From Mariniphaga sp041684965 (GTDB lineage: Bacteria > Bacteroidota > Bacteroidia > Bacteroidales > Prolixibacteraceae): a stretch of 64,000 nt of DNA. Positions 16,587 through 24,654 of the stretch are shown piece after piece. Within the stretch, counting starts at the first letter, position 1, and every line of letters begins with the position of its first letter. The stretch spans positions 1 to 64,000 of the forward strand of contig JAWLGR010000023.1 in NCBI GenBank assembly GCA_041684965.1. The letters run 5' to 3'. Both the position numbers and the translations under genes were made by a program. Below the pieces are notes generated by a model, which was given only the letters and a program-made list of their open reading frames with translations, was not told where the DNA came from and made no database searches.

Positions 16587-18197
16587 TTATTTTGCCCCAA
16601 TATACCCCACTCTTTTTTCCGAATGATATTCCTTGCCTTTCCAGAAGCGAAGCAGGAAGTCGATGTCATCGAGGAGTCTTTTTCCCTTATCCTGTTTAAA
16701 GTAAGGAAGCCGGTCGCTGCAGTGTTCGATGCAATAGTAAACCAGTTCGGTGGAGATGTCTTTTGACATCAGCAGATACAGGATATCCTTTTCGCTTTCT
16801 GATTCATCGAACCAGGGGTTGCCTGGCAGTGGAAAGGCGCTGTTCACGCCATAAGCCATTTCGATGCCTGCCTTGGGGTTGAAAAATACCAGTCCCGGTT
16901 CTCCGGTATCGGGCAACCCGGAGAACTCTTTTTCCCTGTCGCCAAACAGCTCATCAGAAACATCCTTTTGTTTGGTGGTTTTGGATTTTGCTCGTTTTGG
17001 GTCAGTAAGCCTGTTATAGTATTCCAGGAAACCTTCGGTAAAGGCAGTCATCTTATCGGTAGTCATAAAGGCGATTAGCGAGCCGTTGTTGTAGCTTTTA
17101 AACGCTTCGGCATGCTGGTGGAGCAAACTTTCGGAGTCATGCTCTGCATGGTCAAGGAAACTGACCATGGCCCTGCTGTCGAGCGAATTCTTTTCTCGCT
17201 GCACCATATCGTCACTGAATTGTTTTGCTGCAAAGGTACCGGTAAACCACCATTCGTTTCTCCAGTTTACGATACCAATGTATACAAGAGTGCCAGGTTC
17301 GGTTAACTGATGAGCATGATCGAACGACTTTTTGGTAAGGTTAAATGATTTTCCTGAGGCAATGTGTTCCAGAAAGACATTGGCATGGTCCTGTCCCTTG
17401 TACATAAAAAGGCCTCTTATTTTTTGCGACATGTTTCGCAAATCGGCGCTCCGCGGATGGTTGTCGCCCAGGATTTCCGCAACCCACTCTTTTCCGGAGG
17501 CAGCCATCAGCCGGGTTCGTGTATCGTGAAGGTACCAGTCCCTGTGTTCCTGCAAAATGGCAGTTATATTCGTTTCTTTGGCGGATTCTTTTATAACTTC
17601 TGCTTCAATTTCTATCAGGCCCTGATGGGTGTCACCATGAAACAGGTAGCTGCTGAAAAGTACTGTATCAATAAGATATCGGGCATGGTAGAAGTCTGTC
17701 TCCTGGTAATCCAACGTGTAGATCTCCTGCAGAAACAGATTCTCGTAGGCAATTTCGTATTCCTGTTCGAATACCTCCATTACTACAGAAGCAATTTCAT
17801 CGATAAATTCATTATAGGGGCTGATAAACTTCTCATTCTGCATGGTATTCAGAAAATACCAGATTAGAAATAGTACATCCTGCCCGTTGATTTCATCTTC
17901 CACATAATCGGTGGTATCGTAGAACGGCAGTATTTTACCATACTGTTTGGTGTGCATGGTGATAAAAGCCTTATAGATTCCGGATTGAGAAATCACATCC
18001 TCAAACCAGGATGTCAGAAAACAGGCCAGAGTGCTTACCTGCTCTTTATTGAGGTAATGAGCAAGGATCATGTAATTTCTGCCCGCAAATGCCTGCCTTA
18101 CTTTATTGGCAAGCCGGAGGTAATACCTGTCAGTAGGTTCCTGCTTTTTGTAAGGCTTCATTTCCAGCCACTGACGGATGTATATTTTTTCCTGCAT
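16587..18197 (-). CDS. DUF3843-like protein, function unknown
   Basis: 536 residues, soluble, no signal peptide. The opening (KIYIRQWLEMKPYKKQEPTD, then RYYLRLANKV) matches what I recall of DUF3843, a family largely confined to Bacteroidota. The middle is rich in aromatic and acidic residues; a segment near residue 265-300 (SQKIRGLFMYKGQDHANVFL, TLVYIGIVNWRNEWWFTG) looks like a small beta domain. A helical C-terminus follows (YYCIEHCSDRLPYFKQDKGK). No catalytic motif is evident. Monocistronic. Confidence 0.65.
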   Translation of the reverse strand: MQEKIYIRQWLEMKPYKKQEPTDRYYLRLANKVRQAFAGRNYMILAHYLNKEQVSTLACFLTSWFEDVISQSGIYKAFITMHTKQYGKILPFYDTTDYVEDEINGQDVLFLIWYFLNTMQNEKFISPYNEFIDEIASVVMEVFEQEYEIAYENLFLQEIYTLDYQETDFYHARYLIDTVLFSSYLFHGDTHQGLIEIEAEVIKESAKETNITAILQEHRDWYLHDTRTRLMAASGKEWVAEILGDNHPRSADLRNMSQKIRGLFMYKGQDHANVFLEHIASGKSFNLTKKSFDHAHQLTEPGTLVYIGIVNWRNEWWFTGTFAAKQFSDDMVQREKNSLDSRAMVSFLDHAEHDSESLLHQHAEAFKSYNNGSLIAFMTTDKMTAFTEGFLEYYNRLTDPKRAKSKTTKQKDVSDELFGDREKEFSGLPDTGEPGLVFFNPKAGIEMAYGVNSAFPLPGNPWFDESESEKDILYLLMSKDISTELVYYCIEHCSDRLPYFKQDKGKRLLDDIDFLLRFWKGKEYHSEKRVGYIGAK

Positions 18198-18458
18198 AGC
18201 GTAAATATTTCGAATTTCTGTCTTAATCCTTAAAGCAGAACAAAGATAAAGAAGATAAGGGAATTTTTGAAGGATGCTGCCGGATTGGTAGTTATTGACC
18301 AGGTAATCGATAATCGTAGTTTGATGAGGTTGGTTGCAGAGCAGTCCTGATTAAAAAAAATCAGCTCAACCGGAATTATTACGCGGGCATGATTCATGAT
18401 GGATGACTATTGCATAAATGATTAATTTATCGTAACTTACAAAATAATAACCCAACAA

Positions 18459-19277
18459 ATGCACACAATGAAACTATTTATACTTTTTGTAGTTATAAAC
18501 CTTGTGATCGCAACTGCCGGTTTTCAGGCAGTTTGCATGACCGGGGGGCAGGCTGCCGTGACGAAATCATCTCCGGGGTGGTACATTGTTTTTGAAGAAA
18601 AAGTTGCATCGGCCAATACTGCGCTGTTCATGAAAACGCAGCGGGAGGTGGCTGATTTATGGAAAAGGCAATACCCGAATGTGACGGTGTTTTCCTGCCA
18701 GAATGATGACAACACCCTCTACCGGGTAATTCCGATTTATAGCTTTGCCTCGGTTGATACACTTTACCGGAAGATGGAGCAGGTTTCGGTAATAATGAAA
18801 ACGGGTGGCTACGGGAGGGATGAGAAAATTAAAAACCTGTCAACAGTAACAGGTACGGTGATGATATGGATGCCCGAATTGTCGCACCAGGGAAAGGAAT
18901 TCAGCCTTTACAGCGATAAACCGTTTGCGGAATGGATGTTTGTTTACCTATTGCCCGACCAGGAACTGGAAGCTGCTGAAGCCCTCAGAAGATTCAGGGA
19001 CTATTACGCTGAGAACAAGCTGGACTACCCGTGGAATACATACCGTGTGGTGCTGGGAACCGATACCCCGGTGCTGATTGGTATGTTTCGTGACCAAAGT
19101 CCCGCCTCGCTGCAGGAAAAGGGTAGAAAGATATGGGAGAAGCATGGTACTGAACTGGAAAAGCTGTGGGGGGATGTTGTGCGGCATACCCGCAGGATTG
19201 AGAAAAAAACCGGCTGGTTCAATCCGTCGCTGTCGAATATACCGCTAATGGAATCTGCCCAAAAGGAGGGGTTGTAA
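18459..19277 (+). CDS. Secreted protein of unknown function
   Basis: 272 residues with a signal peptide (about 1-24). The start may be the ATG at 18459 or the one at 18468, three codons later. Two similar halves can be guessed, each with an aromatic-rich strand-helix pattern (GWYIVFEEKVASANTALFM; AEWMFVYLLPDQELEAAEAL), reminiscent of ferredoxin-like dimeric alpha/beta-barrel folds, but I cannot assign a family. It is divergent from the DUF3843-like gene with a 261-bp AT-rich gap in which I see nothing else. Confidence 0.6.
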   Translation: MHTMKLFILFVVINLVIATAGFQAVCMTGGQAAVTKSSPGWYIVFEEKVASANTALFMKTQREVADLWKRQYPNVTVFSCQNDDNTLYRVIPIYSFASVDTLYRKMEQVSVIMKTGGYGRDEKIKNLSTVTGTVMIWMPELSHQGKEFSLYSDKPFAEWMFVYLLPDQELEAAEALRRFRDYYAENKLDYPWNTYRVVLGTDTPVLIGMFRDQSPASLQEKGRKIWEKHGTELEKLWGDVVRHTRRIEKKTGWFNPSLSNIPLMESAQKEGL

Positions 19278-19367
19278 TATTGCAGGTCTGCTGGGACATG
19301 CCGGTCAAAGCGCTCGATGGAAATTGTAATTGCAGGGTACTTATCCCTCAGTCTGCAAATTGGTACT

Positions 19368-20201
19368 TCACTCCTTCATAAGTTTATAATGAATATCGGA
19401 AAATACGCGGTGCCCGATGGATTCAGAATGGCAGGAGTTGCAGCTCATACCGGATGAGGTATTTTTCAGTTTCCCTTCGTTGCCATGGCAGGATATACAG
19501 GTACTTGCTGCCTCATTGGTATGCGTACCGGTAACATACACATTAGCCGTAACATCGTTGAGCGAGGCGGTTACTTTTTTTACAACATCAGAAGTAAGGC
19601 GACGGCATCTTTCCTTGCGTTCGGCACTGGCTACCTTAAACCCGGTTGCATTGCACCAGTTGGTATTGGATGCATGGCACAGCACTGAATTGGATACGCT
19701 GGCGGCAGGCACAAAGTCGAACTCAGGAGTAACAGGCCGGAATGCCGGGAAAGGTTCTGTTTCGTACCACCGGAAGAGATCGGTTATCATTCTGTCCTGC
19801 ACATTTTTGTCGGCAATGAGCAATCCTATAAGGGCGGCAGCACCATTGACTGCACCGCAAACAGAACCGTAACCACCTATGCCTCCGTGCCCATATTTAA
19901 ACATGTGAAATGGAAAAGAGGCATAGGGCTCTCCATACTTTTCGGCCAGCTGAGTAATGATGCTTTTCATGGTGGCATACATGCAGCTTCCTTCGCTGTA
20001 GAAGACATAGGCCAGCTGTGCAGTGGCTTCCGGGTCGAGGGGGGCATACTTCCAGCTGCCTTCCGGAGGATTGTACTCCAGTTTTTGCGGCGCTGCGGAA
20101 GCCTGCTTTTCAGGTCTGAAACCATACGTCATGGTTAGCAGCCCTGCCCCACCAGCTGCGAGGATGCCTGCTGCTGTTTTCATTGCATTTCGTCTGTCCA
20201 T
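19368..20201 (-). CDS. Tat-exported C_GCAxxG_C_C protein with C-terminal dihaem motif
   Basis: 277 residues. The N-terminus DRRNAMKTAAGILAAGG is a Tat-like signal. The central domain fits the C_GCAxxG_C_C redox family: Cys73 (GSCMYA), the glycine-rich GHGGIGGYGSVCGAVNGAAA with Cys115, then Cys175, Cys183 and Cys199. The C-terminus adds two c-type haem sites, CISCH (235-239) and CNSCH (254-258), plus further His residues as possible distal ligands. The product should be a periplasmic electron-transfer protein. It is the last gene of an ArsR-controlled operon with thioredoxin-like proteins and two permeases. The combination of thiol-redox domain and haems suggests it reduces or oxidises a metalloid or thiol substrate; this is inference. 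Confidence 0.85.
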   Translation of the reverse strand: MDRRNAMKTAAGILAAGGAGLLTMTYGFRPEKQASAAPQKLEYNPPEGSWKYAPLDPEATAQLAYVFYSEGSCMYATMKSIITQLAEKYGEPYASFPFHMFKYGHGGIGGYGSVCGAVNGAAALIGLLIADKNVQDRMITDLFRWYETEPFPAFRPVTPEFDFVPAASVSNSVLCHASNTNWCNATGFKVASAERKERCRRLTSDVVKKVTASLNDVTANVYVTGTHTNEAASTCISCHGNEGKLKNTSSGMSCNSCHSESIGHRVFSDIHYKLMKE

Positions 20202-20252
20202 TTTGTTTTAATTTTTTGGTTATCTATTTCATCTTTCATTTTATACCTTCAG

Positions 20253-21338
20253 CTACAATATCTGATTGAACAAATAGCCCAGTAAAATAATAAATACGGT
20301 TACGGTTAAAAAGAAAATACCGATAAGCTTCCATGTCATTACCTTTTTAAGCAATGTTGCCTCGGGAATAGAGAGCCCCACTACGGCCATCATAAAGGCA
20401 ATGGCAGTACCCAGCGGAACTCCTTTGGCAACAAAAACCTGGATTACAGGAACTATACCGGCGGCATTTGCATATATAGGTACAGCAAGTATTACAGCCA
20501 TGGGTACCGCATACCATTTGTCGGCCGACAGGTTACCGGAAAAGAAGTTTTCAGGGACATAGCCATGCATGGCTGCCCCGATTGCAATGCCTATAAGAAC
20601 ATAAACGAGCACCTTACGCACTATATCCCACCCTTCACGGATAATCCCCGGCAGCCGATCAATAAAGGGTGTCTTTTCCGATTCCCACCTTTGCGAGACC
20701 TGTTGTGAATTTGCCTGTATCTGCCTTACCCAGTCACTGAGATACCGGTCAAGCTTTAGCTTTCCAAGCAGAAACCCTCCCAGCGTTCCCAACAGGATGC
20801 CGCTTACAGCATATATAAGAGTGGCTTTAACTCCAAACACTCCCAGAAACATGGCCACTGCTACTTCATTTACCAGGGGTGAAGTGATTAAAAAGGCAAA
20901 AGTGACACCCAGGGGTATGCCTCCATTCACAAAACCAATAAACAGCGGAATGGATGAACAGGAACAAAATGGAGTGATGGCACCAAAGAAGGAGCCCAGC
21001 AGATATTGTAACCCGTACATTTTCTTGGTGGTCAGATAAATGCGGAGCCGGTCAATGGGAAAATATGCGTTTACCAAACCCATCAGCGAACTGATAAGAA
21101 ACAGCAGTATCAGAATTTTCAGGGTATCGTATATGAAAAAATTTATGGAGCTGGCCAGATGGGTATCCGGATTTAATCCTGCCAGACTAAAAGTTAAATA
21201 ATCCGCAACCGGTTGCAGATAAAAATACAGCATTCCCAACACAGGGAGGAAAACAGCAAGTGCGGTTATCAATTTTATCCGCTTGTTTTTCATTGCTGTA
21301 CCAGTTTCTGATATTGTTCGTGCTTTTACGAATGACAT
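20253..21338 (-). CDS. ArsP/DUF318-family (UPF0718) permease
   Basis: 361 residues with about eight transmembrane segments. The family hallmark is present: GAITPFCSCSSIPLFIGFVN followed by GIPLGVTFAFLITSPLVNEVA. A second conserved half contains YANAAGIVPVIQ and GVPLGTAIAFMMAVVGLSIPE. Members of this family (ArsP and relatives) export organoarsenicals or other metalloids; the CSC pair may bind the substrate. A start 15 codons further in (MKNKRIKL) is possible. It follows the ArsG-like gene by 12 bp, and a 51-bp gap separates it from the C_GCAxxG_C_C gene, so all are probably cotranscribed. Confidence 0.87.
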   Translation of the reverse strand: MSFVKARTISETGTAMKNKRIKLITALAVFLPVLGMLYFYLQPVADYLTFSLAGLNPDTHLASSINFFIYDTLKILILLFLISSLMGLVNAYFPIDRLRIYLTTKKMYGLQYLLGSFFGAITPFCSCSSIPLFIGFVNGGIPLGVTFAFLITSPLVNEVAVAMFLGVFGVKATLIYAVSGILLGTLGGFLLGKLKLDRYLSDWVRQIQANSQQVSQRWESEKTPFIDRLPGIIREGWDIVRKVLVYVLIGIAIGAAMHGYVPENFFSGNLSADKWYAVPMAVILAVPIYANAAGIVPVIQVFVAKGVPLGTAIAFMMAVVGLSIPEATLLKKVMTWKLIGIFFLTVTVFIILLGYLFNQIL

Positions 21339-21350
21339 GCTTAAATTTTT

Positions 21351-22052
21351 TTAGAAATTTACAGTAAACAAATAGTACAAACCCACTCCAATAAATAGTA
21401 TTGAGATTACTCTCCGAAACCAGATTTCAAAGGTTTTAATCCGGTTGTAAAGTGTTCCCACCCCTGAAATGGCATAGGCAATGAGCCAGGCAAAAAGGAT
21501 TACCGGGATGCCGGTAGCAACAGCAAAAATCACCGGAAGGTACAGGCCTGAAGCACTGCTGATGGTTACAGGCATTAGCATTCCGAAATAAAGTACCCCG
21601 CTGTAAGGGCAAAAAGCAAGAGCAAACACAAGGCCGAGCAAAAATACATCGCGGTAACTCTTTGTGCCTTTTTTTTCAAAATGACGGGAAAGGTTATTTA
21701 GTCCGGGAAATTTTATTTTCAGTACGTCGAGCATAAACAACCCGATAACAATAAGAACAGGGCCGATAATTTTCGCACCGTAACGCTGAAATACACCTGA
21801 AACGGCAAACAGGTCGGCCCCCAAAAAAATAATAACAGCCAGGAGTGTGTAAGAAAAAGCACGGCCAAGAGTATAAACCAGACCGTTGTAAAACACCCGG
21901 TTCCGGTTTTCTAGGTCTCTGCCTATATATCCAATGGCTGTAATATTGGTAGCCATAGGGCAGGGGCTGATGGCAGTCATCAGTCCCAGCACCAGGGCAG
22001 TTACAAACGGAAAGGTGCTGTTATCGAGCAGTTCCGTTAAGAAACCTTCCAT
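21351..22052 (-). CDS. ArsG/CcdA-like membrane protein (metalloid efflux or thiol electron transfer)
   Basis: 233 residues with six to seven transmembrane helices. SPCPMATNITAIGYIGRD near residue 30 and FALAFCPYSGVLYFGMLMP near residue 150 give the paired Cys/Pro motifs of the CcdA/DsbD-beta family. The closest recalled group is the ArsG-type permease linked to export of aromatic arsenicals. It overlaps nothing but starts 2 bp after the ArsF-like gene stops, implying translational coupling. It could move electrons from cytoplasmic thioredoxin to the exported thioredoxin-like partner, or act as the efflux pump itself. Confidence 0.8.
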   Translation of the reverse strand: MEGFLTELLDNSTFPFVTALVLGLMTAISPCPMATNITAIGYIGRDLENRNRVFYNGLVYTLGRAFSYTLLAVIIFLGADLFAVSGVFQRYGAKIIGPVLIVIGLFMLDVLKIKFPGLNNLSRHFEKKGTKSYRDVFLLGLVFALAFCPYSGVLYFGMLMPVTISSASGLYLPVIFAVATGIPVILFAWLIAYAISGVGTLYNRIKTFEIWFRRVISILFIGVGLYYLFTVNF

Positions 22053-22054
22053 AA

Positions 22055-22462
22055 TTACAATATGGGTTTAATTTTCTCTTCAATTACCTCCTTAAACTTA
22101 TCAGGATTGGTTCGGGCGTATAAAAACCCCTGGTTGGTAATATTGATTTTCTGTCTGCCTTTTACAATTACAAGCATCTGTGAATTAATACCCAGCTCTT
22201 TTGCTTTGGCTTCCCCCTCTTTTTCTTCGAGGTTGTATGATATGAAACCTACCTTGTCGCCAAACAATTCCTTAACGTCCTGTTTAGCTTCGGCTTCAAT
22301 GGTACGGCATGTAACACAACGGGCGTTTGTATGAAAGTAGTACACATTTACTTCGGCCTGTTTTTTAACCTGGTCACCTTCTTTTGAATTGTTGCCGGCA
22401 GCAACTGTCATCAATCCAAAAAACAGGGCTGTTAACAGAAACATGATTTTTGCATTTTTCAT
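22055..22462 (-). CDS. ArsF-like exported thioredoxin-fold protein
   Basis: 135 residues. A signal peptide or anchor (about 1-23, ending VAAGN) precedes a small thioredoxin-like domain with the redox motif CVTC in FHTNARCVTCRTIEAEAK. The C-terminal ITNQGFLYARTNPDKFKEVI is typical of proteins annotated as ArsF-like nitroreductase subunits, found next to ArsG-like permeases. It should act in the periplasm as a disulfide-exchange partner of the ArsG/CcdA-like protein. It starts 10 bp after the mini-thioredoxin gene. Confidence 0.78.
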   Translation of the reverse strand: MKNAKIMFLLTALFFGLMTVAAGNNSKEGDQVKKQAEVNVYYFHTNARCVTCRTIEAEAKQDVKELFGDKVGFISYNLEEKEGEAKAKELGINSQMLVIVKGRQKINITNQGFLYARTNPDKFKEVIEEKIKPIL

Positions 22463-22472
22463 AGCAGTTCTT

Positions 22473-22706
22473 TTATTTGGTTAATAGTTCTTTTATTTCC
22501 TTGGTGGTCAGAATTTTTCCGGATGCAACCACTTTTTCATCAACAACCAGTCCGGGCGTTCTCATCACTCCGTAACCCATTATTTTTATGATATCCTCTT
22601 CCTTGGTCACACGGGCATCAATGCCCAGTTCAGCAACGGCATCAAGGGTTGCTTTTTCCAGCGTTTTGCATTTCGGACAACCTGTCCCTAAAACTTTTAT
22701 TTCCAT
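22473..22706 (-). CDS. Mini-thioredoxin (small redox-active disulfide protein)
   Basis: 77 residues, cytoplasmic. The N-terminus MEIKVLGTGCPKCKTLEKAT has the CPKC active site, and VMRTPGLVVDEKVVASGK has the cis-proline region. This is the TIGR00412-type small thioredoxin commonly encoded with ArsP-like permeases. It may supply electrons to, or receive them from, the neighbouring membrane proteins. The 59-bp gap upstream contains two direct TTCGTA half-sites (22725-22730, 22732-22737), the same half-site as in the arsR operator. Confidence 0.88.
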   Translation of the reverse strand: MEIKVLGTGCPKCKTLEKATLDAVAELGIDARVTKEEDIIKIMGYGVMRTPGLVVDEKVVASGKILTTKEIKELLTK

Positions 22707-22765
22707 GATGATTCTATTTTTGGATTCGTAATTCGTAAAACATCGAACAATGTGTATAAAATTTT

Positions 22766-23065
22766 TTAAAGGTTCAAGATTTCGGTAAAAAGAGTCTGCA
22801 CTTCTTTCCAGTTTTCCCTGTTAAGGCAGTATTTGATTTTTGGGGCTTCAATTTCGCCCTGAATCAAACCGGCTGATTTTAACTCTTTCAGGTGCTGGGA
22901 CAGGGTGGATTTGGCAATGGGAAGCTCTTCGCTTAAATCACCGCTGTAGCAGCAGCTCTGGGTTGAGAGCAGCTGCAAGACATACAACCGCACCGGATGT
23001 CCCATTGCCTTCGCATAGCGGGCTATTTTTTCCTGTTTTTCTGTGATTACCTTTTCAACAATCAT
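22766..23065 (-). CDS. arsR: ArsR/SmtB-family metalloregulatory repressor
   Basis: 99 residues with a winged helix-turn-helix (ARYAKAMGHPVRLYVLQLL, SEELPIAKSTLSQHLKELK). A vicinal cysteine pair, Cys38-Cys39 in QSCCYSGDL, sits at the start of the recognition region where As(III)-sensing ArsR proteins carry their thiols; Cys80 could be a third ligand. It heads the operon and is expected to repress it until thiophilic metalloid binds. The operator lies 7 bp before its ATG. Confidence 0.88.
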   Translation of the reverse strand: MIVEKVITEKQEKIARYAKAMGHPVRLYVLQLLSTQSCCYSGDLSEELPIAKSTLSQHLKELKSAGLIQGEIEAPKIKYCLNRENWKEVQTLFTEILNL

Positions 23066-23071
23066 TTTTCA

Positions 23072-23095
23072 TTCGTATTATTACGAACAAAGATA
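23072..23095 (-). promoter_or_regulatory. ArsR operator overlapping the operon promoter
   Basis: A perfect palindrome TTCGTA-TTAT-TACGAA occupies 23072-23087, immediately downstream (minus strand) of the -7 box TATCTTTG at 23088-23095. A repressor bound there would cover the transcription start. Half-sites TTCGTA recur in front of the mini-thioredoxin gene. Confidence 0.65.
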
Positions 23096-23241
23096 AAAAC
23101 AATTTTAGAAATATTGATGGGGTAATAAAAAAAAACCTGTTTGAAACCCTGCCTCCAAAGACTGGCTGCCACTCCTAAATAAAGATAGTATTGAATGGGT
23201 GACCCAGGATTGGGAAGCAACTTGCCTTAAATGGGTGATTG

Positions 23242-23264
23242 AAAAAAATGGTGAGTTACCATTT
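23242..23264 (-). terminator. Rho-independent terminator of the AI-2E transporter gene
   Basis: On the minus strand AAATGGT (23258-23264) pairs with ACCATTT (23246-23252) around a 5-nt loop, followed by a run of U from the A-tract at 23242-23248. It lies about 70 bp after the stop at 23335. The stem is AT-rich but the geometry is right. Confidence 0.5.
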
Positions 23265-23334
23265 CATATGAACATAGTCACTTGCTCAACACTGAAGTAT
23301 TTTTGTTCTTGTGCGGGTGACTCAGGAATGAACC

Positions 23335-24426
23335 TTACACCATCCGGTTCCCGTCAATATTCATATGCTTCCAAAAATCATCGGCATTTGAACTCATCTG
23401 GTTGCCAAGCAAAAAGCCCAGTGGACGGGTGCTGCTGTTGTGGTCTAAAATAATTTTTATAACCCCCAAAATTGGTATAGCCAGGATAATACCTGAGACT
23501 CCCCAGATAAAACCACCCAGGATAATGGACAGCAGAGCCACGAAAGGATTAATAGACACGCTGCTGCCCACAATTTTTGGAGTAATTATATTGCCTTCAA
23601 TTTGCTGTATTACCACGTACATGCTAATAACAGCCAGTGGTTGCCACCAGTTGCCGGATGAAGCAACGGCATACAGAAACGGGAGCGTTCCTCCCAGTGT
23701 TGTGCCTATGTAGGGAATGATTGCAAGGAATGCTGCCAGAACACCCCAGAATACTGCATATCTGATTCCGATAATCAAAAGGCCTATGCTGTTTAAAACG
23801 GCCAGAATGGCTATAACGGTAAGTAATCCGTACAAATATTTTCTCATGGTAGCCTGGATTTGATGAAGAATAGCATCCAGATTGCCCCGTTTCTGATTTT
23901 TTGCCTGTAGCAATATAAACTGCTTAAAATTTTGCTGGTACCACAGCAGGAAGAAAGTTATCAGAAACACAAAAAACAGGTTAAAAATAAAGTTGGTAAC
24001 TGAAGAGATTCCTTTTTGTATAAATCCAACTGCATTTTGGGTTAGTTCCGGAATGCTGTCCTTAATATCCGATTCCTGCATGTTCAGATTCTCATTCAGC
24101 CAGATAAATATTTGCTGAATTCCTTTACTGATTTGTCCTGTAATATTTTCCAGGTTATTAATAATTGCAGTAAGCTGAACTGATATCAGGGTTATAATAA
24201 TGCCTATGAATATAAGAACGCTAAAGAGTGTGAGCAGAATTGCAGGAACCTGATACTTCACCAGCCGCAGAAAAAATTTCACTAAAGGCTGCAGCATGAC
24301 GGTGAATAAAACTGAAAACAATAAAGGAACAAGCAAAAAATCGCCTTGTTTTAAAATGATGTAGCTAAATACGATAACAATTAGTATGTAAGCCAGTTGT
24401 CTTACTGAGATTGTTTTCTGTTTCAT
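23335..24426 (-). CDS. AI-2E family transporter
   Basis: 363 residues with about seven to eight hydrophobic helices arranged as in the AI-2E (UPF0118) family: paired helices at the N-terminus, a soluble amphipathic region (LNENLNMQESDIKDSIPELT), then a conserved C-terminal block with AFLAIIPYIGTTLGGTLPFL, EGNIITPKIVGSSVSINPF and GGFIWGVSGIILAIPILGV. Members include TqsA-like exporters and Na+/H+ antiporters; the substrate is not predictable here. It is monocistronic or cotranscribed with the upstream YihY gene, 228 bp away. Confidence 0.92.
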   Translation of the reverse strand: MKQKTISVRQLAYILIVIVFSYIILKQGDFLLVPLLFSVLFTVMLQPLVKFFLRLVKYQVPAILLTLFSVLIFIGIIITLISVQLTAIINNLENITGQISKGIQQIFIWLNENLNMQESDIKDSIPELTQNAVGFIQKGISSVTNFIFNLFFVFLITFFLLWYQQNFKQFILLQAKNQKRGNLDAILHQIQATMRKYLYGLLTVIAILAVLNSIGLLIIGIRYAVFWGVLAAFLAIIPYIGTTLGGTLPFLYAVASSGNWWQPLAVISMYVVIQQIEGNIITPKIVGSSVSINPFVALLSIILGGFIWGVSGIILAIPILGVIKIILDHNSSTRPLGFLLGNQMSSNADDFWKHMNIDGNRMV

Positions 24427-24654
24427 TTTTCCGGATTGTAAATTTAGTGTGTAACTTTTACCTGTCTGTCTGTACGTAATGGATTCTATTAATATTTAAG
24501 TCATTGTCTGCTTTAAATACTGGATTAAAGTTTCGTACACTCATATAAAGATACGGAAAATTATCTTCAGCAATACTTGTTTTTGTCAGGGGATGACAGC
24601 ATGAATTGATTTAATGTATAGCAACTGTTTGTCTGCTGCTATCTGTCTGTCTGC

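Noticed and set aside
16418..16699. 93-residue plus-strand frame between the S9 peptidase and DUF3843-like genes
   Set aside because: It runs into the well-supported minus-strand gene, contains the hairpins and has no recognisable features.
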